From contig NZ_JACJTB010000026.1 of the NCBI RefSeq assembly GCF_014698475.1, positions 24,268-88,267 on the forward strand: a stretch of DNA of 64,000 nucleotides, written 5' to 3'. Under the pieces are notes generated by a model. It had not been told where the DNA came from. It ran no database searches and saw only the letters and a list, made by a program, of their open reading frames with translations. The first letter of the stretch is position 1. Each line of letters begins with the position of its first letter. Positions 26,539 to 33,784 of the stretch are shown here, one piece after another. This DNA comes from Nostoc spongiaeforme FACHB-130 (GTDB taxonomy: Bacteria; Cyanobacteriota; Cyanobacteriia; Cyanobacteriales; Nostocaceae). The position numbers and the translations under genes were made by a program.

Positions 26539-26622
26539 TGTGGTTATTAATAATGAAAAATCATGCTCAATCATATTCCAGATAGATGAAATTTCAGTAA
26601 AAGTTTTAAAGGTCGAAAAAAT

Positions 26623-27414
26623 ATGTTAATAAGTAGAGAAAAAACTGAATTTTACTTAACAGACTTGGAAACACCTACTGGAAAATTTATCAATCTGACA
26701 ATTGCGGCTTTAGTACTAATTTCGTCAGGAATTTTTGTTGCCCAAACTTATAATATTCCTTATAATGTTAGATTGCAGCTTGATTTTATTGATACTGCTA
26801 TCTTGGTAATTTTTGCAGTAGAGTATATAATTCGCCTCTGGAGTGCTGAAAACAAGCTGAAGTATGTTTTTAGTTTTTATGCCATTTTAGATTTAATGGC
26901 GATATTGCCATTTTTCTTAGGCGCAGTAGATATCAGCTTTATTCGCCTCCTGAGATGGTTTCGGATTTTAAGATTAATTAGGTTTATTGATCAAAAGTTT
27001 TTGTTTGCCAGTGTCAGCAGTGAAGATAGTTTAATCTTCGTGCGGATATTGTTTACATTATTTGCAATTATTTTTATTTATTCGGGGTTAATTTATCAAG
27101 TTGAACATCCAGTAAACCCCCAAGTTTACACTACATTTTTGGATGCGTTTTATTTTTCTGTTGTCACGATGACGACTGTCGGGTTTGGGGATGTCACACC
27201 AATTTCCGAAGCGGGAAGGTTGTTGACAGTATTGATGATTTTAACAGGTGTCACCTTAATTCCGTGGCAAGTGGGAGATTTAATTAAGCGGTTGGTAAAA
27301 AATGCTAATCAGATAGAAACAGTATGTTCCGGTTGTGGTTTAGCTTTTCATGATTTAGATGCGGCTTTTTGTAAAAGATGTGGAACAAAATTGAGAATTA
27401 AAAGTGGCGAGTAA
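26623..27414 (+). CDS. Voltage-gated-like potassium channel with C-terminal zinc ribbon
   Basis: Product of 263 residues. The layout is that of a six-helix Kv-type subunit: four helices in residues 30-140, with an S4-like segment RLLRWFRILRLIRFI carrying regularly spaced arginines; S5; a pore loop with TTVGFGDVTP (near residue 183), a variant of the K+ filter in which Phe replaces Tyr; and S6. The tail ends in a zinc ribbon (CSGCGLAFHDLDAAFCKRCG), which is unusual for a channel and could sense metal or bind a partner. It probably moves K+ across the plasma or thylakoid membrane as a tetramer. It precedes the TIGR04222 cluster by 100 bp on the same strand. Confidence 0.9.
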   Translation: MLISREKTEFYLTDLETPTGKFINLTIAALVLISSGIFVAQTYNIPYNVRLQLDFIDTAILVIFAVEYIIRLWSAENKLKYVFSFYAILDLMAILPFFLGAVDISFIRLLRWFRILRLIRFIDQKFLFASVSSEDSLIFVRILFTLFAIIFIYSGLIYQVEHPVNPQVYTTFLDAFYFSVVTMTTVGFGDVTPISEAGRLLTVLMILTGVTLIPWQVGDLIKRLVKNANQIETVCSGCGLAFHDLDAAFCKRCGTKLRIKSGE

Positions 27415-27514
27415 AAATTAAATTTTTCTAAGTTTTCCGTAAAAATGTTATCGGGAATTGTAGCGGTTGCTGAATAGACTCAATTCTGAAAGTATCAGGA
27501 GTTGAATTTTAGCA

Positions 27515-28510
27515 ATGGATAAGTTATTACTGGCAATTATAGCGATGTTGCTGATAGTGACCGTTCCTAACCTATTGAGTAACCCCATTGCGAATATGTA
27601 TGGGCCGCACTTTTTGGTGTTTTATGCTGGCATTATTAGTGTAACTTTATTGGCAAGTTACTATAATTTAAAGTTTGACGCAACAGCACAATTACCTTTA
27701 CCATCAATTCCTACCAATCCTGATCCTTATAAAATTGCATATTTACGTGGTGGAGAAAGTGAGGTCATACGCTTGGTAATATTGAATTTGCTTCAGGATG
27801 GTTATTTACAAATTAATCAAGATACCATAGAGCAATCAACTACATATTCTTATCCAGGTAATTTATCACTCATAGAGCGCCAAGTATTTGACTATTTTGT
27901 GTTTCCAAAATTAGCTAGTCAAACACTCAGTTACACAATTTCAAACACAATTATCCACAAATACTGGTGTGAAACTTACGAAGAATCGCTACTAAATGAG
28001 CAACTTTTACTACCCAAAACCGCCAGAGACTTAGCAAAGAAAATCAGTGTTTTGGGAAGTTGTATTATTTTGGGATTGGGTGGTTATAAGCTTTCAATAG
28101 CATTGCTTAAAGGATATAACAATGTTTTCTTTCTCATTATTATAGGTCTAATTTATTGGATTATTTTTATACTGCTCTCTTGTCCATCCAGACGAACTCA
28201 ACTGGGAGAAAGGTATATAAAACAACTTCAGCAAAGTTTTATACAACTTAAAAACAAAATCATTCGCACCATATCCGATGACAGAAATGAAACAGATTTG
28301 AATATGTTGTTGCCTGTAGCCATTTTTGGTGTAGAAATCTTACATGGAACTTCCTACACAGATTTTGCAAAAATTTTCGCGCCATTAGTCACCAGCCATG
28401 ATAACGGAGGAAGTAGCGGTGGCGGTGGTGGTTGTGGCGGTGGTGGTTGTGGTGGTGGTGGCGGTGGTGGCGGTGGTGGCGGCTGCGGTGGCTGCGGTGG
28501 TGGTGGCTAA
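27515..28510 (+). CDS. TIGR04222-type membrane protein 1, Gly/Cys tail
   Basis: Product of 331 residues, first of three tandem paralogues. An N-terminal hydrophobic helix is followed by a second (FLVFYAGIISVTLLA), then the family segment NPDPYKIAYLRGGESEVIRL with the DGYLQI strand, then two further helices around residues 175-225. The C-terminus is about 34 residues of almost pure glycine with four cysteines, spaced C-x4-C-x11-C-x2-C, after a DNGGSSGGG linker. The middle region has only a few scattered Cys. Proteins of this type (TIGR04222) often end in such low-complexity tails; their function is not known. The enzyme and partner genes downstream suggest the tail is chemically modified. The tail codons form GGT/GGC runs prone to slippage. 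Confidence 0.8.
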   Translation: MDKLLLAIIAMLLIVTVPNLLSNPIANMYGPHFLVFYAGIISVTLLASYYNLKFDATAQLPLPSIPTNPDPYKIAYLRGGESEVIRLVILNLLQDGYLQINQDTIEQSTTYSYPGNLSLIERQVFDYFVFPKLASQTLSYTISNTIIHKYWCETYEESLLNEQLLLPKTARDLAKKISVLGSCIILGLGGYKLSIALLKGYNNVFFLIIIGLIYWIIFILLSCPSRRTQLGERYIKQLQQSFIQLKNKIIRTISDDRNETDLNMLLPVAIFGVEILHGTSYTDFAKIFAPLVTSHDNGGSSGGGGGCGGGGCGGGGGGGGGGGCGGCGGGG

Positions 28511-28632
28511 AACTGAGTGTGATATAATACATTCCAGAGTTGAAAAAGCGAGATGAATTAAACAACCGCTACCAAGATTTTGACAATTAATTGTTCCTAA
28601 CTTTAGGCATTTCCTAACAAGGAGTAAAAGTA

Positions 28633-29571
28633 ATGGATACATTACTGCACAACTTCGTTGCAGATATGTATGGGCCGAACTTTCTGCTATTGTATGGTGT
28701 TGTTATCATCGCAACTTTGTTATTATGTGAACGTTTAGTCCAAGATCCAACAAAAAATCAGCCTTTACCGCTAATTCCGGCTGAACCAGATCCTTACAAA
28801 ATCGCTTACTTGCGTTCTCAAGCAACCGGAGTTGCTCATTTAATATTATTCAACTTGATTCAGCAGGGTTATTTGCAAGTCAGTGGGCAGACTATTAGTA
28901 AAGCATCTGATCATCCTGACATATCAAATTTACAACCAGTCGAACGGCAAGTTTTTGAGAAGTTGTCTGAACCTGCTACGGCTAAAACATCTTTGTGGTT
29001 AGCGACTCAGTGTGTACAGTCATTCTGCAATACTTATCAAGAAAAGTTGCATGATGAACAATTGTTGTATAGTGCGAAGTGGCAAGAATGGAATATTAAA
29101 ATCGGCTTAGTTGGCGCGATGCTAATTTTTGGCTTGGGTGGCTATAAGCTGCTGATAGCTTTGGGTAAGGGACGCTATAACGTTGGTTTTTTGATAATTA
29201 TGGGTGTGTCGTCCATTATTTATCTGCTGTGGTATGTGAGTCAGCACAAGTTTCTCAGCCATTTGGGAAAAAGGTATCTGCAACAACTGCAAACCACCTT
29301 CAACAAACTGCGCGAAACTTCTATTGTCAACAACAACTTACTGGTATTAGCACTGTTTGGTGTTGAGTCTTTGGCTGGAACTACCTACGATGCTTACTAT
29401 AAAGCGTTCTTTCCACCAGCTTATTCTACAACAAGTAGCCGCAGTAGTTCGTCTAGTAGTTCATGTAGTAGTGGGAGTTCCTGCGGTAGTTCTTGTAGTA
29501 GCGGGAGTTCTTGCGGGAGTTCTTGCGGGAGTTCTTGTGGTGGTGGTTGCGGTGGCGGTTGTGGTGGGTAG
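28633..29571 (+). CDS. TIGR04222-type membrane protein 2, Ser/Cys tail
   Basis: Product of 312 residues, clearly homologous to its neighbours: MYGPNFLLLYGVVIIATLLL, AEPDPYKIAYLRSQATGVAH, QQGYLQVSG, and two more helices near 155-205. It lacks the short N-terminal extension helix of paralogue 1. Its tail differs from the others: about 45 residues of Ser with eight Cys in a near 4-residue period (C-x5-C-x3-C-x5-C-x3-C-x3-C-x3-C-x3-C), shifting from Ser to Gly spacing toward the end. Only 5 bases separate its stop from the start of paralogue 3, so they are co-translated. The cellular side of the tail cannot be fixed from sequence alone. Confidence 0.82.
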   Translation: MDTLLHNFVADMYGPNFLLLYGVVIIATLLLCERLVQDPTKNQPLPLIPAEPDPYKIAYLRSQATGVAHLILFNLIQQGYLQVSGQTISKASDHPDISNLQPVERQVFEKLSEPATAKTSLWLATQCVQSFCNTYQEKLHDEQLLYSAKWQEWNIKIGLVGAMLIFGLGGYKLLIALGKGRYNVGFLIIMGVSSIIYLLWYVSQHKFLSHLGKRYLQQLQTTFNKLRETSIVNNNLLVLALFGVESLAGTTYDAYYKAFFPPAYSTTSSRSSSSSSSCSSGSSCGSSCSSGSSCGSSCGSSCGGGCGGGCGG

Positions 29572-29576
29572 AGAGA

Positions 29577-30617
29577 ATGTTAACTAAACCTGTACCCAGC
29601 ACAGTTATAAAATCGCTCATACTCAAGTTACTGATTATCTCACTGGTAATGTGTGTAGTGTTGGCGATCGCAAAAATCATCACAGACATGAATAACGTTG
29701 ATTTTCTGAGGTTTTATGGTGCTATTGTCATAATTACAGCGTTAGTTGGTCGCTGGTTTATGCAAGATCCTACAAGAAATCAACCTTTACCCCTCATTCC
29801 TGCTGAACCAGATCCTTACGAAATTGCTTACTTGCGTTCTGAAGAAATGGGAGTAGCAAAGGTAGCAATGATGGACTTGTCACAGCGCGGTTATTTACAA
29901 ATCACAGAAGACTCTATCCAACAAGCAGAAAATCATCCTGATATATCTCTGCTAACAACCATACAACGTGAGGCATTTGATTGGTTTGCGACATCAACAA
30001 CACCAAGAATATCTGGGTGGTTATTAGCCAGACAATTACAGCCACACTGCACAGTTTATCAACAACAATTACAAAGTAAACAACTACTAACTTCTGAACA
30101 AATGCAAGTCCGAAAAGAGTTAGTTAGCTTTATCGGGATTTCTATCATTCTGATGTTAGGTGGCTTTAAATTGGTAGTAGCATTATTAGATGACTCCCAT
30201 AATGTCGCTTATCTCATCATTGTGGGAATATTTTCGGTTTATTTTCTCCATAGTCTCTCTCAAATATCTCGTCTTAGCACGCTGGGGAAAAATTACCTCA
30301 AACAACTCGAAGCTACATTTGGACAATTAAAACAAAAAATTCAAGCTGATATCCCTGAAGCAACCTTCGCCCAGTTAAAACAAAAAGTAGAAATTGGCAT
30401 TCCATCGGAATTAGAATACAAATTGGCTGTCGCACTTTATGGTTTTGAATTACTCGCCGGAAGTCGTTACGACAGATTTCAAAATATTTTTGTACCTGTG
30501 ATAAATACCGCCAATAGGCAAAATAGTAGTTCTGGTGGCTGTGGTGGCGGTGGCTGTAGTGGGGGTTGTAGTGGTTCCTGCGGCGGTGGTTGTGGTGGAT
30601 GTGGCGGTGGAGACTAA
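29577..30617 (+). CDS. TIGR04222-type membrane protein 3, Gly/Ser/Cys tail
   Basis: Product of 346 residues from the ATG at 29577. A frame open from 29511 overlaps the tail of paralogue 2 and is not a credible start. It has an N-terminal helix like paralogue 1, VDFLRFYGAIVIITALVGRW, AEPDPYEIAYLRSEEMGVAK, and two later helices (VSFIGISIILMLGGFKLVVA and the next). A Lys/Gln-rich segment with a duplicated AEATFGQLKQK-like unit (near residues 250-275) is unique to this copy. The tail has six Cys spaced 4,3,3,3,2 in Gly/Ser and ends in Asp. Its stop lies 3 bases before the DUF692 gene, the tightest link in the cluster. Confidence 0.82.
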   Translation: MLTKPVPSTVIKSLILKLLIISLVMCVVLAIAKIITDMNNVDFLRFYGAIVIITALVGRWFMQDPTRNQPLPLIPAEPDPYEIAYLRSEEMGVAKVAMMDLSQRGYLQITEDSIQQAENHPDISLLTTIQREAFDWFATSTTPRISGWLLARQLQPHCTVYQQQLQSKQLLTSEQMQVRKELVSFIGISIILMLGGFKLVVALLDDSHNVAYLIIVGIFSVYFLHSLSQISRLSTLGKNYLKQLEATFGQLKQKIQADIPEATFAQLKQKVEIGIPSELEYKLAVALYGFELLAGSRYDRFQNIFVPVINTANRQNSSSGGCGGGGCSGGCSGSCGGGCGGCGGGD

Positions 30618-30620
30618 AAA

Positions 30621-31466
30621 ATGATGCTATCTCAACTTCCTAGTTTGGGTGTCGGGTTGGGTTTTCGAGAACCATTCAAAAGTGATTTGTTTCTTAACCG
30701 TCCACAAGTAGACTTTCTGGAAATTGTGGCAGAACATTATCTTGATGCACCAGTACAAAAACAACAAGAATTAGAAATACTGGCTGCACATTTCCCAATA
30801 GTTCCCCACGCCATTAATTTGTCGCTGGGTAGTGCGGAAGGTTTAGATACAGATTATTTACGCAAACTTGCAACCTTAATTCAACAAGTTAACCCGCCTT
30901 GGTGGAGTGAGCATATTTGTTTTACCAAAGCTGGCGGTGTGGATATTGGGCATTTGTCACCCTTACCTTACACCAAAGAGGCGGTAGATATACTCTGTCG
31001 CAATATTGCCGAGGTGCGACGCTTTGTTGATGTGCCGTTAATTCTGGAAAATATTACTTATATGGTAAAACTTCCTGGTGCAGAGATGACCGAAGCGCAG
31101 TTTTTGGCGGAAGTGGTAGAACGTGCTGACTGTGGGTTGCTGTTGGATGTGACGAATTTACATACCAATGCAGTGAATTATGGTTATGATGTCCAAGATT
31201 TTCTCAATGATTTACCGTGGGAACGTGTTGTGCAGTTGCATTTCGTCGGCGGACATTGGCACGATGGTGTATTAATTGATAGTCATTCCCAGTCCACACC
31301 GCCGGAAGTTTGGCAAATAATGGCGGAAGTTGTAGCCCGCATTCCTGTTAAAGGGATAGTGTTAGAACGGGATGAAAATTTACCTCCGTTTACAGAAATA
31401 GTCCAAGAATTGCAGACAGCACGAAAGATTCTCATACCAAGTTGCTGGGGTGGGTGTGGGGAATAG
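30621..31466 (+). CDS. DUF692 / MNIO-family enzyme
   Basis: Product of 281 residues, full length for the family. Multinuclear non-haem iron oxidative enzymes are TIM barrels; characterised members (MbnB, TglH and others) oxidatively rearrange cysteine or other side chains in peptides. Sequence signs: GVGLGFREPFKSDLF at the start, DFLEIVAEHYLDA, PHAINLSLGSAEGLD (metal His), WWSEHICFTKAGG, LILENITYMV, LLLDVTNLHTNAVNYG, VVQLHFVGGHW, DSHSQSTPPEVW and VLERDENLPPF. The His, Glu and Asp residues at these points are those expected to bind the iron cluster. It begins 3 bases after the stop of a Cys-tailed membrane protein, and a likely partner protein follows. The tails are therefore its probable substrates (inference). 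Confidence 0.93.
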   Translation: MMLSQLPSLGVGLGFREPFKSDLFLNRPQVDFLEIVAEHYLDAPVQKQQELEILAAHFPIVPHAINLSLGSAEGLDTDYLRKLATLIQQVNPPWWSEHICFTKAGGVDIGHLSPLPYTKEAVDILCRNIAEVRRFVDVPLILENITYMVKLPGAEMTEAQFLAEVVERADCGLLLDVTNLHTNAVNYGYDVQDFLNDLPWERVVQLHFVGGHWHDGVLIDSHSQSTPPEVWQIMAEVVARIPVKGIVLERDENLPPFTEIVQELQTARKILIPSCWGGCGE

Positions 31467-31546
31467 AAAAAACGAACCGCAAAGGACGCAAAGGACACGA
31501 AGGTAAGAGAGTTTGAGAGTTGACAGCTTATTAGGAGTTATCAAAG

Positions 31547-32095
31547 ATGGGGTTAGCACAAACCCAGCAAGTTTTAGCCCAGCTTTACACCAATACTGAA
31601 TTTCGAGGGCGTTTTTTTGCCAACCCGCAAGCGGTGGGTGTGGAGTTTGGTTTGAGTGATGATGAAGTACAAAAGTTAGCGGAAGTTTCATCACAGGAAG
31701 TCAATATATTTGCCAATTCTCTCAAGTGGAAGCGGTTAGGCGAAATACGGGAACTGTTACCCAGAACTGCTAAGGTGTTGGGCAAAAATTTTAATACCTT
31801 GTTTTGGCGATATGCAGAGACTTATTTACCCACGGGAATTAAAAAACATCGGGATGATGCGATCGCTTTTGCTAACTTTATGATGAAGGTGGCGCAAAAT
31901 GAAAATTTAGCACCTGCTTGGATAGGTGATTTAGTCAGGTATGAACAAACTTGGCTGTTAACTTATGAACCAGGAGTTTGTTTAAAATTTTGTTGGTTGC
32001 GTTACGCTATTCATCGTGATTTTACTGCAAAACCAACTTTGGCAATCTGGTGGCGTTGGTCGGGGCGATCGCAGCTACATCATATAATTTTATGA
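31547..32095 (+). CDS. Likely partner protein of the DUF692 enzyme
   Basis: Product of 182 residues, all helical in appearance. The N-terminal unit LAQLYTNTEFRGRFFANPQA, then GLSDDEVQKLAEVSSQEVNI and FANSLKWKRLGEIRELLP, resembles a group of proteins found beside DUF692 enzymes and thought to serve as substrate-binding partners, comparable in position to MbnC or to the DUF2063 proteins. DDAIAFANFMMKVAQNE follows, then a C-terminal domain (WIGDLVRYEQTWLLTYEPG) with two Cys. It lies 80 bp downstream of the enzyme on the same strand. The family link is from memory of the pattern; the position is the stronger evidence. Its role in presenting the Cys tails is inference. Confidence 0.6.
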   Translation: MGLAQTQQVLAQLYTNTEFRGRFFANPQAVGVEFGLSDDEVQKLAEVSSQEVNIFANSLKWKRLGEIRELLPRTAKVLGKNFNTLFWRYAETYLPTGIKKHRDDAIAFANFMMKVAQNENLAPAWIGDLVRYEQTWLLTYEPGVCLKFCWLRYAIHRDFTAKPTLAIWWRWSGRSQLHHIIL

Positions 32096-32134
32096 TATTG
32101 TCTCACGCAGAGGCGCGGAGAGTGTGAGACAATA

Positions 32135-32728
32135 TCATTCACGGATAGCTTGAATAAATTCCTGTACCGCATCATACTGGTCAGAACTGGCGATATACCG
32201 CAGCAAAATTACTGGATCTAAATCTGGGAAAAACCGACTCCGGTTGACTTCTACATACTCACCACTTTCGGTTAGAGAAAATATTTGGATTTGATGAGAT
32301 TTCCAGAACCAAACTTCTGGTATATTCTTCGGTTTGTATAAATCTTTTCTATTAATACTGCCACTGGTAACAACAACTTCAATCACAATGTCAGGAACTT
32401 CTCTTTTAACACCAATGCTGTAAGATTCATCTGGTGTACCAGAAGCATATCCCGGTTCTTCTAAAGTATAGCCACCCCGCTTATAAAACCGGATGTTTTT
32501 CTCTCTCATATAAGCTTCTAGTAATAAACTCAGAGTACTTTTTACGAACTCATGTTCTTCTCCAACTGGCGACATAATTTCTAATATTCCTGACAAATAA
32601 GACAGTCGAACATGATGATTGTCCTTTAGCTGTGTTTCAATTCCCTTGAATTGCTCCCATGAAACATCTTTCAGAGTTACTAGTTGTTCTTTCTTGGGCT
32701 GGTCTACAAGTGGAATACTCATCATCAC
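32135..32728 (-). CDS. Uma2-family (DUF820) putative endonuclease
   Basis: Product of 197 residues in the Uma2/DUF820 family, a PD-(D/E)XK fold that is massively expanded in cyanobacteria and has unknown function. Motifs: SWEQFKGIETQLKDNHHVRL at the start, SGILEIMSPVGEEHE, YASGTPDESYSIG, VPDIVIEVVVTSGSINRKDL (the Asp, Glu and hydroxyl positions of the core), YKPKNIPEVWFWK, and a C-terminal RFFPDLD. The usual catalytic lysine position should be checked. It is convergent with the MNIO cluster and divergent from the DUF202 gene. It is probably not part of the cluster. Confidence 0.88.
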   Translation of the reverse strand: MMMSIPLVDQPKKEQLVTLKDVSWEQFKGIETQLKDNHHVRLSYLSGILEIMSPVGEEHEFVKSTLSLLLEAYMREKNIRFYKRGGYTLEEPGYASGTPDESYSIGVKREVPDIVIEVVVTSGSINRKDLYKPKNIPEVWFWKSHQIQIFSLTESGEYVEVNRSRFFPDLDPVILLRYIASSDQYDAVQEFIQAIRE

Positions 32729-32822
32729 AGTTACCTAAATAACCAAATCTGTACTTATGCTCATTAAATAGAAAATACAGTTAACTTACCTAAAAATAAT
32801 TGTTATTATAACTCATTTTGTA

Positions 32823-33305
32823 GTGAATAAAACTACCATAAGTAATGAACACATCGTAAAATTACTCATGAATAAAATAGACCGCCAGAGAGAACATCAA
32901 GCCAATGAACGAACTTTTTTAGCTTGGTTGAGAACTTCTATTGCTTTAATTGGTTTTGGTTTTGCTATTGCCAGGTTTGGTCTATTTTTACGCCAATTAA
33001 ATACAGCAATTACCCAACAAGAACCCGTGGTTCATCCTTTATTTAACTCGGAGAATTTAGGAGTTGCTTTAGTAATTGTGGGAGTAAGTGCGATCGCTCT
33101 AGCCGCGTGGCGATATAATCAGGTTTTCTGGCAAATTGAACGGGGAGATTATCAACCCAATCGTTTACCTGTGTGGATACTCACCGCAGTGGTGATGATT
33201 TTAGGTTTACTGAGTATTCCTTTATTGTTTTTACGCAATCATCTGACACCACGCCCATCTTCAATATCACCCCAGCCCCAAACTAAAAATATTAACCCAA
33301 AATAA
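32823..33305 (+). CDS. DUF202 (YidH-like) membrane protein
   Basis: Product of 160 residues from a GTG. An ATG at 32868 would give 145 residues and is equally likely. The family segment DRQREHQANERTFLAWLRTS and IALIGFGFAIARFGLFL is followed by two more membrane helices (LGVALVIVGVSAIALAAW and ILTAVVMILGLLSIPLLF). DUF202 proteins are small inner-membrane proteins; the fold also occurs in the eukaryotic vacuolar VTC complex, but the bacterial role is unknown. The tail is Pro/Ser-rich. It stands alone, divergent from the Uma2 gene. Confidence 0.88.
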   Translation: MNKTTISNEHIVKLLMNKIDRQREHQANERTFLAWLRTSIALIGFGFAIARFGLFLRQLNTAITQQEPVVHPLFNSENLGVALVIVGVSAIALAAWRYNQVFWQIERGDYQPNRLPVWILTAVVMILGLLSIPLLFLRNHLTPRPSSISPQPQTKNINPK

Positions 33306-33784
33306 TTCATGATTTATTTATGACCATAGACATATTTAAATTATGACTATTGGCATATTTTTCAAATTAATTTTGTGCTTTTAAATATCAGCCGCTAAAA
33401 TTTTAGAATAGATTAATCAGGCATATAAAGCTGTTTTGAAAACTCAAATCAGTTCCCGCACCTCTACCCCCACAAATCAAAAGCATCTATTCAAAAGTCT
33501 TGAATAGAGATTGTTTCTGCCCTTGAGTACATCGTTAATAGATATTATTAAATAAAGTATTTCGGATGAGATACTAAGAGCATACAATCACTATTTAGAG
33601 TCAACTCCAAAGCCCGCAAGTGGTCAATCAAATATTATCCTAACCAGAGATAATCCTACCTACACATATTGGATTTTCCAGTTGGATGCAGCTAACACCA
33701 ACCACCAACTTCCAGGCTTTAACTATTTCTAATTAGTACCACAACGCTGTCTGATAGTGCCGTTTAAAGGCTAGGACTACAATT
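33306..33784. other. Intergenic, nifJ upstream region
   Basis: About 480 bp of AT-rich DNA with no gene. It must hold the nifJ promoter and a long leader. I see no clear FNR, NtcA or riboswitch signature, and no ideal sigma-70 promoter stands out. Confidence 0.45.

Noticed and set aside
28385..28642. Minus-strand frame rich in Thr and Ala opposite the Gly/Cys tail
   Set aside because: It is a shadow of GGT/GGC codons read on the other strand.
32135..32728. Uma2 protein as part of the DUF692 cluster
   Set aside because: It lies on the opposite strand, converges with the cluster, and belongs to a family spread all over cyanobacterial genomes.
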